64,000 nt of DNA from Falsirhodobacter flavus (lineage in GTDB: Bacteria; Pseudomonadota; Alphaproteobacteria; Rhodobacterales; Rhodobacteraceae), in the NCBI GenBank assembly GCA_029846755.1, contig JARWBI010000012.1, forward strand, positions 1 through 64,000, read 5' to 3'. The position numbers were made by a program, and so were the translations under genes. This document shows, piece by piece, positions 42,645 to 51,552 of this stretch. Each line of letters starts with the position of its first letter. Position 1 is the stretch's first letter. Under the pieces are notes generated by a model. It worked only from the letters and a program-made list of their open reading frames with translations. It was not told the origin of the DNA and searched no databases.

Positions 42645-43669
42645 CCGCGCTTGCCCGTTACCGCAGCCTAGGACGCCGCCGCGCGGCTCTGGTCGCCGCC
42701 CTTGCCGTGGCGGCGGTGGCGGCACTGCTGCTGGACATCCTGACCGGCCCTGCAAGCCTGCCTTTGGCCGATACCGTCGCCGCCCTTCTGGGGCAGGAGG
42801 TTCCGCGAGGCACGCAAGTGATCGTCTGGCAGGTCCGCCTTCCGGTCGCGGTCATGGCGCTGCTGGTCGGGGCCGCGCTTGCGCTGGCGGGGGCGGAAAT
42901 GCAGACCGTGCTGGAAAACCCGCTGGCCGAGCCGTTTACGCTGGGCGTTTCCTCGGCGGCGGCGCTCGGGGCTGCGCTGGCCATCGTGCTGGGCGTGACG
43001 GTGCCGTTCCTGCCCCCGGCTTGGGGCGTGTCGGCCAATGCCTTCCTGCTGGCCCTTGCCGCGCTGGCGCTTTTGCAGATGCTGGGGCGGCTGCGCGGCG
43101 GCGGGCCCGAGATGCTGATCCTGTTCGGCATCGCGCTGAACTTCACCGCTGCGGCCCTGCTGTCGCTGCTGCAATTCGTGGCCTCCGCCGATGCGCTGCA
43201 ACAGCTGGTGTTCTGGACGATGGGCAGTCTTGCCGCGAGCCGGTGGGAGGGCGTGGCGCTGATTGCGATGATCCTTGCCGCCTGCATCCCCTTCGCCATC
43301 CGTGCCGCGTGGCGTCTGACCGCCCTGCGCATGGGCGAAGAGCAGGCCCGCAGCTTCGGCGTCGATACCCGCGCCTTGCGCCGCTGGGCGCTGGTCCGCG
43401 TCAGCCTGCTGGCGGCGGGCGCGGTGTCGATGGTCGGCGTGATCGGCTTCGTCGGGCTGGCCGGGCCGCATATCGCCCGGATGCTGGTGGGCGAGGATCA
43501 CCGATTCTTCCTGCCCGCGAGCCTGCTGACCGGGGCGGTCGTGCTGTCGCTCGCCTCTACCGCGTCGAAGCTGGTGGTGCCGGGAGTGCTCTTGCCGATC
43601 GGGCTGGTGACATCGCTGATCGGCCTGCCGATCTTCTTTGCGCTGATCCTTGGCGGGCGCACCAGATGA
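42641..43669 (+). CDS. ABC transporter permease, FecCD family
   Basis: A 342-residue inner-membrane permease with about ten helices and the FecCD signatures: ALAGAEMQTVLENPLAEPFTLGVSSAAALGA (split about residues 82-110), the coupling-helix segment VGVIGFVGLAGPHIARMLVGEDHR near residue 270, and GLPIFFALIL at the C-terminus. The gene product should work as a homodimer because only one permease gene is present. It overlaps the ATPase gene by 4 bases. Confidence 0.94.
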   Translation: MTALARYRSLGRRRAALVAALAVAAVAALLLDILTGPASLPLADTVAALLGQEVPRGTQVIVWQVRLPVAVMALLVGAALALAGAEMQTVLENPLAEPFTLGVSSAAALGAALAIVLGVTVPFLPPAWGVSANAFLLALAALALLQMLGRLRGGGPEMLILFGIALNFTAAALLSLLQFVASADALQQLVFWTMGSLAASRWEGVALIAMILAACIPFAIRAAWRLTALRMGEEQARSFGVDTRALRRWALVRVSLLAAGAVSMVGVIGFVGLAGPHIARMLVGEDHRFFLPASLLTGAVVLSLASTASKLVVPGVLLPIGLVTSLIGLPIFFALILGGRTR

Positions 43670-44430
43670 TCCTTTCGGTCCAGGGCATCACGGTGCGTTA
43701 CGGCAAGCGGCTGGTCCTGGATGCGCTGTCGCTGCCAGACCTCGGCCCCGGTCTGACGGTGCTGGCCGGGCCGAACGCGGCGGGGAAATCGACGCTGCTG
43801 CGCGCCATCGCCAACCTTGCCGCCCATTCGGGCCGCGTCATGCTGGACGGGGTGGACCTTGGGCGCCAGCCCCCGGCCAAGCGGGCGGCGACGCTTGGTT
43901 TCATGCCGCAGGCGCTGCCCTCGGGATCGTCGCTGATCGTGCTGGAAAGCGTGATCGCCGCCCTGCGCGCCTCGGGCGAGGCGCCGCGAGCGGACGAGGC
44001 GGCGCTGGCGGTGCTGGAACGGCTGGGAATCGAGGCGCTGGCCTTCCGCCGGCTGGACCAGCTTTCGGGCGGGCAACGGCAGATGGTCGGCCTTGCCCAA
44101 GCGCTGGTCCGCGGCCCGCAGGTGCTGCTGCTGGACGAGCCGACAAGCGCGCTGGACCTTGCCTATCAGACCCGGCTGCTGACGGAACTGCGGCGGCAGG
44201 CCGACGAGGGGCGCATCGTCATCGCCGTGCTGCATGATCTGTCGCTGGCGGCGCAATGGGCCGACCGGATCGCGGTGATCGCGGATGGCCGCCTGCACAG
44301 CACCGGCACCCCGGCCGAGGTTCTGACGCGCGAGATGCTGGCCAGCGTTTACCGCGTCGATGCGCGGGTGGAAACCTGCGGGCGCGGGCGCACCGTGATC
44401 CTCGTGGACGCGGAATATCGCGGCGGCTGA
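43666..44430 (+). CDS. ABC transporter ATP-binding protein, FecE/FepC-like
   Basis: A 254-residue ATPase energising ferric siderophore import. Walker A is GPNAAGKST, with Ala where the family usually has Gly, at about residues 34-42; Q-loop in FMPQALP; signature LSGGQRQ; Walker B in QVLLLDEPTSALDLAYQ; H-loop in VLHDLSLAA. It closes the yncE-fecB-fecD-fecE operon. Confidence 0.94.
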   Translation: MILSVQGITVRYGKRLVLDALSLPDLGPGLTVLAGPNAAGKSTLLRAIANLAAHSGRVMLDGVDLGRQPPAKRAATLGFMPQALPSGSSLIVLESVIAALRASGEAPRADEAALAVLERLGIEALAFRRLDQLSGGQRQMVGLAQALVRGPQVLLLDEPTSALDLAYQTRLLTELRRQADEGRIVIAVLHDLSLAAQWADRIAVIADGRLHSTGTPAEVLTREMLASVYRVDARVETCGRGRTVILVDAEYRGG

Positions 44431-44468
44431 CGCGTATGCCTGCGGAACCTTCCGCAAAGGGCAAAGCC

Positions 44469-45176
44469 ATGATCTTCCGCAAGACACCCCGCATCACCTT
44501 CACCTGCACGCCCGCCGACAAGGGCGTCATCGCCGAACCCTTCCCCGCCAAGGGCTACATGCCCGACTGGTTCCGCAAGCTGCCCGCCGTGGACGAACGC
44601 AAGATCGCAACGAACGACACCGGCCTGACGGTCAAGCGCTGCATGCCCTTCATCGACGCGATGACCACCGGCTGGATCATCCCCCTTGCCGCCACCGTCC
44701 GCATGGAGGTGTCCGAAGGCGGCCAGCGTGTCGATACCGGCTGGGATTTCGACCGCACGATGATAAGCACCCACGGCATGCACCAGGCGCGCGGCAACCC
44801 GTGGGGCCAGCGCCCGCCGATGAAGTTCCACAACCACTGGACCATCGCCACCCCGCCCGGCTGGAGCTGTCTGTTCGTGAACCCGTTGAACCGCCCGAAC
44901 GGGCTGTTCGAGGTGGTGGCCGGCGTGGTCGATACCGACACCTACCGCGCGCCGATCCACTTCCCTTTCTTCGCCACCGCCCCGGACGGGCTGCATGTGA
45001 TCGAAAAAGGATCGCCCATGGTGCAGGTCATCCCCTTCCGCCGCCAAAGCACCGACCTGCAAGCCGACATCCGGGCAGAGACGACGGACGAACGCGACAC
45101 CCGCACCCGCATCTTCCGCAGCACCCTGTCCCGCACCGGCTGGTATCGCCTGTTCGCGAGAGACGACCGCAAATGA
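44469..45176 (+). CDS. Conserved hypothetical protein
   Basis: A 235-residue soluble protein I cannot assign. Visible segments are ITFTCTPADKGVI and FPAKGYMPDWFRKLP near the N-terminus, HNHWTIATPPGWSCLFVNPLNRP in the middle (split residues about 117-140) and a FRRQSTDLQAD segment near the end. The pattern of aromatic and proline residues suggests a beta-rich, possibly sugar- or oxygenase-like fold, but no catalytic motif can be named. AAAGGG lies eight bases before ATG 44469. It is 38 bases after the ABC ATPase gene and could be the last gene of that operon, with two hairpins after it. Confidence 0.7.
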   Translation: MIFRKTPRITFTCTPADKGVIAEPFPAKGYMPDWFRKLPAVDERKIATNDTGLTVKRCMPFIDAMTTGWIIPLAATVRMEVSEGGQRVDTGWDFDRTMISTHGMHQARGNPWGQRPPMKFHNHWTIATPPGWSCLFVNPLNRPNGLFEVVAGVVDTDTYRAPIHFPFFATAPDGLHVIEKGSPMVQVIPFRRQSTDLQADIRAETTDERDTRTRIFRSTLSRTGWYRLFARDDRK

Positions 45177-45180
45177 AAAA

Positions 45181-45240
45181 GGGCCGCCCTTTGCGGCGGC
45201 CCATGCGGGCAAAATGAAAGGCCGCCGATCGGCGGCCTTT
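45181..45240. terminator. Tandem hairpins between convergent genes
   Basis: First hairpin: GGGCCGCC (45181-45188) with GGCGGCCC (45195-45202). Second: AAAGGCCGCC (45217-45226) with GGCGGCCTTT (45231-45240) around GATC. The second has A/T ends on both sides and suits bidirectional termination between the hypothetical gene and the Asn/Ser-repeat gene. Confidence 0.75.
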
Positions 45241-45261
45241 CTCGGTCTTGCAGCCCCCGTC

Positions 45262-45639
45262 TCAGTCGTCGTCGCCATCATCGTCCGACGAATTCGAACT
45301 TGAATTGGTGCTCGAGTTGGAGCTGGAGTTGCTGCTGCTGTTCGAGCTGCTGTTCGAGCTTGAATTGCTGCTGGAGTTCGAACTGGAGTTGGAGCTCGAA
45401 TTGCTGGACGAGTTCGAATTGCCGCGCGATCCGCGGTCGTCGTTGTCGTCATCGTCGCGCGAATGGCTGCGCGAATAGGACCGCGCCACCATCCGGCCAT
45501 CGTCATCGCGCCGCATCTCGCGATGACCGCCCCCCAGAACGTTCTCGACGAAGCTGGAGATGGGATCGCGCGTATCGGCGGCGGCGGGCGCCGCGCCGCC
45601 CGCGACGGCAAGTGCAAGTACGGAAATCAGGCGTTTCAT
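45262..45639 (-). CDS. Secreted Asn/Ser tetrapeptide-repeat protein
   Basis: A 125-residue exported protein: signal peptide at about 1-21 (cleaved near APAAADT), a basic/acidic region with RDDDGR and SRSHSRDDDDND, then a low-complexity tract of eight N-S-S-S units, one N-S-S-T and one more N-S-S-S, ending in a DDDGDDD tail. The acidic tail and Asp clusters could bind calcium or other cations. All serines and asparagines use mixed codons, so the repeat exists at protein level and not as identical DNA units. I know of no function. AGGGG six bases upstream supports the ATG at 45639. It lies between the siderophore island and the sugar-acid cluster. Confidence 0.7.
   Translation of the reverse strand: MKRLISVLALAVAGGAAPAAADTRDPISSFVENVLGGGHREMRRDDDGRMVARSYSRSHSRDDDDNDDRGSRGNSNSSSNSSSNSSSNSSSNSSSNSSSNSSSNSSSNSSTNSSSNSSDDDGDDD
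45290..45417. repeat. 12-bp periodic tract encoding the N-S-S-S repeats
   Basis: Twelve Asn codons spaced mostly every 12 bases, alternating with Ser codons, cover this tract. The units are degenerate: serine codons TCG, TCC, TCA, AGC and AGT and both asparagine codons occur. It is a coding tandem repeat, not a CRISPR array. Confidence 0.8.
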
Positions 45640-45711
45640 GGTCATTCCCCTGTCATGGATCAACGGTCGATCCGTTGCAGGGGTATGACGCGCCAGCCGA
45701 AGGTTTATTCC

Positions 45712-46797
45712 CTAGAAAGCCGCGCGATAGATCGCCAGAACCTCCTCCACGCTCATGTCGCGCGGGTTGTTGTCCATCAGGCGGCGGATGGCATGGGCGT
45801 CGGCGGCGAAACGGGGGAGTTGATCCTCGGTCGCGCCATGGGCGGACAGGCGCATCTCGATCCCCAGTTCCTTGCAGAACCGATGCGCGGAGACGGCCAG
45901 ATCGCCGGACAGGCCCAGCGCGCGGGCGACTTCGGCCGTCTTTGCTTCGGCGACAGGTTCGTTGAACGCCAGCACATGCGGAAAGATGATCGCATTCGCC
46001 AGCCCGTGCGGCAGATGCAGAAGCGTGCCCAGCGGATAGGCCAGCGCATGACCCGCCGCAGTATTCACCGGGCCAAGGCAGATGCCGCCATAGAACGAGG
46101 CCAGCATCATCCCCTCGCGCGCCTCGGTATCGGTGCCGTCCTGCACCGCGCGGGCAAGGAAACGGCCCACGAGGTCGATCCCCATGCGGGCGAAGCCGTC
46201 GATCACCGGATGGGCGTTGCGGTTGGTGAACGCCTCGACGCAATGGGCCATCGCGTCAACGCCAGTGGCCGCAGTAACTGCGGGCGGCACGCTGAAGGTC
46301 AGCTCCGGGTCCAGCACGGCCAGATCCGCGATCAGGTGCGGGCTTTCGACCGCGATCTTGGACCCCGCGACCGGATCGGTGATCAGCGCGCGGATGCCTG
46401 CCTCGGACCCCGTCCCCGCCGTGGTCGCGACCTGCACCAGAGCGGACCGCCGACCCGCGACCTTGTTCGGTCCCGCCACATCGGCCAGCGACTGCACGCC
46501 GTCCCACATCGCCGCGACCAGCTTGGCCACGTCCATGACCGAACCGCCGCCAAGGCCCACGACGATATCGGGCCGGACCTCGCGTGCCGCAGCCAGCGCG
46601 GCATCAAGACAGGCGATGTCCGGCTCGCCCGGAATGTCGCTGAACACGGTCACGTCCGACAAGCCAAGCCGGTCCACAAAAGACGCGGTATGCGGGGTCG
46701 CCAGCACGAAGGCCCGCCCCTGCATCGCGCCGACCCTGGCGACCGCGCCCGCGCCGATTTCCAGCCGTTTCGGCAGGTGGATGGTGATGTTCCTCAT
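45712..46797 (-). CDS. Iron-containing alcohol dehydrogenase
   Basis: A 361-residue group III NAD(P)-dependent dehydrogenase. The nucleotide-binding [13 protein letters not shown] lies at about residues 81-93. The metal site residues are in [14 protein letters not shown], in [11 protein letters not shown] and in LPHGLANAI. It oxidises or reduces an alcohol or aldehyde; within this cluster it may act on a hydroxy acid or semialdehyde. It overlaps the pdxA-like gene by 4 bases and ends the leftward operon of the cluster. Similar enzymes (maleylacetate reductase, lactaldehyde reductase) share the fold, so the substrate is open. Confidence 0.9.
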   Translation of the reverse strand: MRNITIHLPKRLEIGAGAVARVGAMQGRAFVLATPHTASFVDRLGLSDVTVFSDIPGEPDIACLDAALAAAREVRPDIVVGLGGGSVMDVAKLVAAMWDGVQSLADVAGPNKVAGRRSALVQVATTAGTGSEAGIRALITDPVAGSKIAVESPHLIADLAVLDPELTFSVPPAVTAATGVDAMAHCVEAFTNRNAHPVIDGFARMGIDLVGRFLARAVQDGTDTEAREGMMLASFYGGICLGPVNTAAGHALAYPLGTLLHLPHGLANAIIFPHVLAFNEPVAEAKTAEVARALGLSGDLAVSAHRFCKELGIEMRLSAHGATEDQLPRFAADAHAIRRLMDNNPRDMSVEEVLAIYRAAF

Positions 46798-47741
46798 GCT
46801 TTCCCCGCGACCAGCTTGCGCGCATAGGCGATGGCTTCATTCATGTTGCCGTGGTTGGCGATGCCCTTCCCCGCGATGTCGAAGGCCGTGCCGTGATCGA
46901 CCGAGGTGCGGTCGATCGGCAGCTCGACCGAAACGTTGACCGCCGTATCGAAAGCCACCAGCTTGATCGGGATATGCCCCTGATCGTGATATTGTGCGAC
47001 CACCAGATCGAAACCGCCGGAATAGGCGCGGTGAAAGACCGTGTCGGCGGAAATCGGGCCGGAGGCGTCGATCCCCTCGGCGCGGGCAGCGGCGACGGCG
47101 GGGCCGATCTGGTCGTCATCCTCGGTCCCGAACAGCCCGTTCTCGCCGCAATGCGGGTTGATGCCCGCCACCGCGATGCGGGGGGCGGCAATGCCGATAC
47201 GCTTGAGATGCGCATTCCCCGCACGGATCGTCGCCAGCACCCGCTCGGTCGTGGCGCGCTTTATTGCGTCCTTCAGCGAAACGTGGGTCGAGACGTGGAT
47301 GACCTTGAGTCGCTCCGACGCCAGCAGCATATAGGCCGCCGCCGATCCAGTCAGCGAACGCAGCATCCCCGTGTGGCCGTCGTAATGATGGCCGGCAAGG
47401 TTCAGCGCCTCCTTGTTGATCGGGGCGGTGACGATGCAGCCAATGGTCCCGGCCTCGGCATCGCGGACGGCCTTTTCGATGAAGCGGAACGCCGCATCGC
47501 CCGCAACGGGGGACAGTTGCCCCCACGGCAGCGGCGCATTCTCGATCGGCAGATCGACCACATGGCCTTCAAGGTCCACGTCGCAGCCCACCGCCTGCTT
47601 CGCCGCCTCCAGCGTGGCGCGGTTGCCATAGATGCGGGTGCGGGCGCGGTCGGCGTCGGGCATGTCGCGCAAGGCCTTCACGCTGATCTCGGGGCCGACG
47701 CCCGCGGGGTCGCCCATGGTGATGCCGATGATGTCGCTCAT
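46794..47741 (-). CDS. PdxA-family dehydrogenase, probable 4-phospho-D-threonate 3-dehydrogenase (PdxA2)
   Basis: A 315-residue member of the PdxA family. The N-terminal [11 protein letters not shown] is intact, and the metal-binding histidines lie in HYDGHTG, in [10 protein letters not shown] and in [10 protein letters not shown]. PdxA proper makes a vitamin B6 precursor. The PdxA2 subfamily works with DtnK-type kinases, oxidising and decarboxylating 4-phospho-D-threonate or 4-phospho-D-erythronate to dihydroxyacetone phosphate. The kinase-like gene at 53.5 kb and the catabolic context favour PdxA2 here. It overlaps its neighbours by 4 bases on each side. Confidence 0.88.
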   Translation of the reverse strand: MSDIIGITMGDPAGVGPEISVKALRDMPDADRARTRIYGNRATLEAAKQAVGCDVDLEGHVVDLPIENAPLPWGQLSPVAGDAAFRFIEKAVRDAEAGTIGCIVTAPINKEALNLAGHHYDGHTGMLRSLTGSAAAYMLLASERLKVIHVSTHVSLKDAIKRATTERVLATIRAGNAHLKRIGIAAPRIAVAGINPHCGENGLFGTEDDDQIGPAVAAARAEGIDASGPISADTVFHRAYSGGFDLVVAQYHDQGHIPIKLVAFDTAVNVSVELPIDRTSVDHGTAFDIAGKGIANHGNMNEAIAYARKLVAGKA

Positions 47742-48886
47742 GCCTTTGCCTCCCAGCCCGGCGCCAGCCGGACGTATTTGATCGCGCGCCGATGATAGGT
47801 GTAGGTGATGTGAAGCGTCCCGTCCGGCGCCTGAAGCAGCCAGGGATAGGACATCTCCTTGTTGCGGCCGTCGGTGGAATCGTTCGACAGGCAGGTGCCG
47901 GGGCCATCCTCGATCACGATACGCTGCGGGAAGGTGCGGCCACCGTCATCCGACAGGCACACCGCCACCGGCGCGCGCGGCACGCCCCAGACCGGCACGC
48001 AGCCGCCCGTAGGGTCGGCATCGGGGCGGTCGTCATCCTCGCCCAGCTCATCGTAAAGCGAGGCGCGGCGGTCCGCGCTATCCGCAGCCGAAGCGAGGTT
48101 GCAGATCACCGCGACCCTATCCCCGACCTGAATGGCCGCAATCGACGAATTGTTGTTCGGCAGATCCGTCGGAACCGGGGCCTGCCAGACACCGCCCACC
48201 AGATCGCTGCGGAACACATGATCGGCCTGACGGCGGCGATAGAAGGCGGCATCGCCAGCCGGGCTCATATGCACGCAGCCGATGCTGTTCGGCACAGGCT
48301 CCAGCGTCCATGTCGCGCCGTTGTCCGTCGATACGCCCATTGCCGCATCGTCATGGCTGCCGTTCCACTTCTGCCCCGGACGCGAGACGCAGCGAAAGAT
48401 CGGCAAGAGCCACGCCCCGTCATCGCGCACCGTGACGTTGCCGCGCACGAAACAGCCGCGCGGCAGGTCCAGAAACCGCCCCTCGCCTGCCACGACGCCC
48501 TCTGCATCGCGGGTCAGCGGCGCCATGCGGATGCGGCATTCGTCCTGATTCCCCGAAGGTTGCGAGGTGTGCAACAACCACATCTGCCCATCCGGTGCAT
48601 GGAAGACGACCGGGTTCTGTTCCGAGTGGTCGGGATCGTTCGACAGCTTTCGCACCGGCCCCCAGCGCTCTGCACCCGCGTCAAGAACGCTGGCATGGAT
48701 CGAGATGTCGGATTTCCCCTCCAGCGTGCCGCCGAACCAGACGCAAAGCAGCGCGCCATCCGCCAGCAGCGACAAAAAGGACGCGTGGTTCTGGATCATC
48801 GGCGAGGGCAGGAATGCCTCGGCCCGCCCCTCGGCCACGGGCATCACGATCCCCGTCATCGCCTGTTCGATCTGCGCTGGCGTCAT
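47738..48886 (-). CDS. Sialidase-family (BNR-repeat) protein, cytoplasmic
   Basis: A 382-residue six-bladed propeller of the sialidase superfamily with BNR/Asp-box-like loops ([28 protein letters not shown]). It has no signal peptide, so unlike secreted sialidases it would act on an imported small molecule or play a non-hydrolytic role. GGAGG precedes the ATG at 48886; an ATG further up at 48931 overlaps the operator-like region. It is the first gene of the leftward operon and overlaps the pdxA2-like gene by 4 bases. Its catalytic arginine triad cannot be assigned with confidence. Confidence 0.82.
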   Translation of the reverse strand: MTPAQIEQAMTGIVMPVAEGRAEAFLPSPMIQNHASFLSLLADGALLCVWFGGTLEGKSDISIHASVLDAGAERWGPVRKLSNDPDHSEQNPVVFHAPDGQMWLLHTSQPSGNQDECRIRMAPLTRDAEGVVAGEGRFLDLPRGCFVRGNVTVRDDGAWLLPIFRCVSRPGQKWNGSHDDAAMGVSTDNGATWTLEPVPNSIGCVHMSPAGDAAFYRRRQADHVFRSDLVGGVWQAPVPTDLPNNNSSIAAIQVGDRVAVICNLASAADSADRRASLYDELGEDDDRPDADPTGGCVPVWGVPRAPVAVCLSDDGGRTFPQRIVIEDGPGTCLSNDSTDGRNKEMSYPWLLQAPDGTLHITYTYHRRAIKYVRLAPGWEAKA

Positions 48887-48934
48887 CGATTCCTCCCTCT
48901 CGGCAACGGGGAGAGAGTCGGAGACAAACATGAA

Positions 48935-49044
48935 GTTGTCAAGTTACCAGTGCGGGCACCTAACGGCACTCTGTATATCATATGCTTGATTATAATTGGA
49001 TAATTTATTTGATTGGTGAAGTTATTCCATACTTGTTGACAACA
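48935..49044. promoter_or_regulatory. AT-rich divergent promoter with paired TTGACAAC-type operators
   Basis: The gap between the divergent sialidase-like and binding-protein genes holds an AT-rich stretch (about 48970-49035) flanked by two related sites. GTTGTCAAG at 48935-48943 and the perfect 11-base palindrome TGTTGACAACA at 49034-49044 share the core TTGACAAC in opposite orientation. Palindromes of this size are typical of FadR-type GntR regulators, and such a regulator is encoded at the end of the rightward operon, so it probably controls both directions. Confidence 0.5.
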
Positions 49045-49125
49045 TCATCCAATCCTTCCATGACTCGTGGCAGCTTCACGTGCGGCAAGAGGAGGCCGCT
49101 GCAAACATCTTCTGGGAGGTAGATG

Positions 49126-50622
49126 ATGAAGACCAAGCTCGCCCTCGGTGCGCTCATGCTGGCAACCAGCCTGACGCCCGCCTTCGCCGCCGACACCGAT
49201 ATCCGCATCGTGCTGAGCGAGGATCTCGACCTGATCGAGCCCTGCATGGCCACCCGGTCCAACATCGGCCGCGTCATCCTGCAGAACGTCAACGAGACGC
49301 TGACCGAATACGACACCCGCGAAGGCAAGGGCATCCTGCCGCGCCTTGCCACCAGCTGGGAGCAGACGGAGACCGGCTGGCGCTTCCACCTGCGCGAAGG
49401 GGTCACCTTCTCGGACGGCAGCACCTTCGATGCGCGCGATGTGAAGCATTCCTTCGACCGCGCCATGAGCACCCAGATCAGCTGCGAGACCCCCCGCTAT
49501 TTCGGCGGCATGACGGTCGAGGCGACGGTGGTGGACGATCACACGATCGACTTCGCCGCCGATCCGGTGCAGCCGATCCTGCCGCTGCTTCTGTCGCTGG
49601 TCACTATCGTGCCCGAGGAAACGCCGGTCGAATTCACCCGCACCCCCATCGGAACCGGCCCTTACGAGCTGACCGAGTGGACCCCCGGCCAGCAGATCGT
49701 GCTGAGCCGCCGCGACGGGTATTGGGGCGACCAGCCCGCCGTCACTTCGGCCACTTATCTGTTCCGCAGCGATGCGTCGGTGCGCGCCGCGATGGTGGAA
49801 ACCGGCGAAGCGGACCTTGCCCCCTCGATCTCGGATGTCGATGCGACCAACCCCGAGACGGATTTCAGCTATCTCAACTCCGAAACCGTCTATCTGCGGC
49901 TGGACCATTCGGTCGCGCCGATGAACGACGTGCGCGTGCGCCGCGCGCTGAAGATGGCCATCGACCGTGAGGCTTTCGTCGGCACCGTCATGGCACCGGG
50001 GACCGAGATCGCGACGGCCCTCGTCCCGCCGACCACCGCGGGCTGGAACCCGGACGTCGTGCCGACCGCCTATGACCTCGAAGGCGCGCAGGCGCTGCTG
50101 GAGGAGGCGAAGGCCGACGGCGTTCCCGTCGATACGCCCGTGAAGATGATCGTGCGCACCGGCAACTTCCCCGGCGTGACCGAGGTGGCCGAGGCCATCG
50201 GGCAGATGCTGAACGAGGCGGGATTCAACATCCAGATCCAGCAGGTCGATGTCGCCCAGCACGAGCAATACTACTCGAAGCCCTTCCCGACCGATGCCGG
50301 CCCTTACATCCTCATGGCGATGCATGACAACGACAAGGGCGACCCTGTCTTCACCATGTTCTTCAAGTATGACACCGAAGGCCGCCAATCGGGCACCGCC
50401 GATCCGAAGGCCGACGAGATGATCGCCGCCGCGCAGGCTGCGACGGGGGACGAGCGTGCCAAGCTGTGGTCCGACCTGATCGCCTATCTGCATGACGACA
50501 TCGCCGCCGACGCGCCGCTGTTCCACACGGTCGGCTTCACCCGCGTCGGCACACGGCTGGACTTCAAGCCGACGATCGCGACGAACTCGCAGCTGCAACT
50601 GCAGCAGATCGGCATCAAGTAA
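49126..50622 (+). CDS. ABC transporter substrate-binding protein, family 5 (peptide/nickel type)
   Basis: A 498-residue periplasmic binding protein. Signal peptide at about 1-22; SBP_bac_5 fold with LREGVTFSDGSTFDARDVKHSFDRA near residues 93-117 (split) and GTGPYELTEWTPG. The ligand is usually a peptide or small hydrophilic compound, though family members also bind sugars and opines. No cognate permease or ATPase gene is in the cluster, so it either borrows a transporter encoded elsewhere or is a solitary sensor. GGGAGG six bases upstream favours the second of two adjacent ATGs. Confidence 0.92.
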   Translation: MKTKLALGALMLATSLTPAFAADTDIRIVLSEDLDLIEPCMATRSNIGRVILQNVNETLTEYDTREGKGILPRLATSWEQTETGWRFHLREGVTFSDGSTFDARDVKHSFDRAMSTQISCETPRYFGGMTVEATVVDDHTIDFAADPVQPILPLLLSLVTIVPEETPVEFTRTPIGTGPYELTEWTPGQQIVLSRRDGYWGDQPAVTSATYLFRSDASVRAAMVETGEADLAPSISDVDATNPETDFSYLNSETVYLRLDHSVAPMNDVRVRRALKMAIDREAFVGTVMAPGTEIATALVPPTTAGWNPDVVPTAYDLEGAQALLEEAKADGVPVDTPVKMIVRTGNFPGVTEVAEAIGQMLNEAGFNIQIQQVDVAQHEQYYSKPFPTDAGPYILMAMHDNDKGDPVFTMFFKYDTEGRQSGTADPKADEMIAAAQAATGDERAKLWSDLIAYLHDDIAADAPLFHTVGFTRVGTRLDFKPTIATNSQLQLQQIGIK

Positions 50623-50676
50623 GCCCGCTTTCCGGGCGGACGCCTCCCCCGCCCGGAATCCCATCAGGAGCATCCG

Positions 50677-51552
50677 ATGACCAAAGAAGCCTATGTCGCC
50701 CTCGTCACCTGTTTCAACGATGACGAGACGATCAATTTCGACGCCACCCGCGCACAGGTCCGCCGCCAGGTTTCCGCCGGAAACAACATCATGTGCGCCG
50801 GGACCAACGGCGATTTCACCGCCCTGACCTTTGACGAGAAGGTCGCCCTGACCGAAGCCGTCGCGGACGAGGTCGCGGGCCGCGCGAAGATCATCGTCAA
50901 CGCCGGGATGCCCGCGACCTATGAGACGGTCATGCTGGCGAAGGAGTTCGACCGGATCGGCGTTGACGGCATCGCGGTCATCACACCCTTCTTCATCGCC
51001 TGCACGCAGGATGGGATGGTGCGCCATTTCACCGCCGTCGCCGATGCAGTGAATACTCCCGTCTACCTTTACGACATTCCTGCCCGCACCCAGAACCATA
51101 TCGAGCCTGCCACCGCCAAGGCGCTGGCCGCGCATGGCAACATCGTGGGCATCAAGGATTCGGGCGGCGCGCAGGACACTCTGGAGGAATATCTCTCGCT
51201 CGCCAGCGACGACTTCGCCGTCTATTCCGGGCCGGACAATCTCGTGCACTGGTCTTTGCAGAACGGCGCCAAGGGCTGCATCTCGGGCCTTGGCAACGTG
51301 CTGCCCGAAGTTCTGGCTGGCATCATCCGTGCCTTCAATGCGGGCGACGAGGCAGAGGCCGCAAAACAGCAGGAAATCTTCGGCAACTTCCGCAAGGACC
51401 TCTACGGCCTCGGCTATCCGCCGGCGCTGGTGAAGCGGGCGCTTTACCTGATGGACAATTCGGTAGGCGCCAGCCGCCAGCCTGCCTTGCTGCCGGACCC
51501 CGCACAGGACGCCAAGATCGCCGATATCCTGAAGAAATACGCGCTGCTTTGA
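50677..51552 (+). CDS. DapA/NanA-family aldolase (dihydrodipicolinate synthase-like)
   Basis: A 291-residue class I aldolase of the DHDPS/N-acetylneuraminate lyase family. The pyruvate-binding loop reads GTNGDFTALTFDEK near residue 42, the catalytic tyrosine lies in YLYDIPARTQ and the Schiff-base lysine in VGIKDSGG. Canonical GTTGE is replaced by GTNGD, which argues against the true lysine-pathway enzyme. It should cleave or form a 2-keto acid, yielding pyruvate. The sialidase-like gene nearby hints at a sialic-acid-like or 2-keto-3-deoxy acid substrate. It ends as TGATG with the next gene. Confidence 0.9.
   Translation: MTKEAYVALVTCFNDDETINFDATRAQVRRQVSAGNNIMCAGTNGDFTALTFDEKVALTEAVADEVAGRAKIIVNAGMPATYETVMLAKEFDRIGVDGIAVITPFFIACTQDGMVRHFTAVADAVNTPVYLYDIPARTQNHIEPATAKALAAHGNIVGIKDSGGAQDTLEEYLSLASDDFAVYSGPDNLVHWSLQNGAKGCISGLGNVLPEVLAGIIRAFNAGDEAEAAKQQEIFGNFRKDLYGLGYPPALVKRALYLMDNSVGASRQPALLPDPAQDAKIADILKKYALL

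Noticed and set aside
45290-45417. Possible CRISPR or minisatellite because of the 12-base periodicity
   Set aside because: Units are short, contiguous, degenerate and in frame, with no spacers; they encode N-S-S-S tetrapeptides.
46794-47741. Annotation as the vitamin B6 enzyme PdxA
   Set aside because: The catabolic neighbours, especially the DtnK-like kinase, favour the PdxA2 role; a final decision needs subfamily phylogeny.
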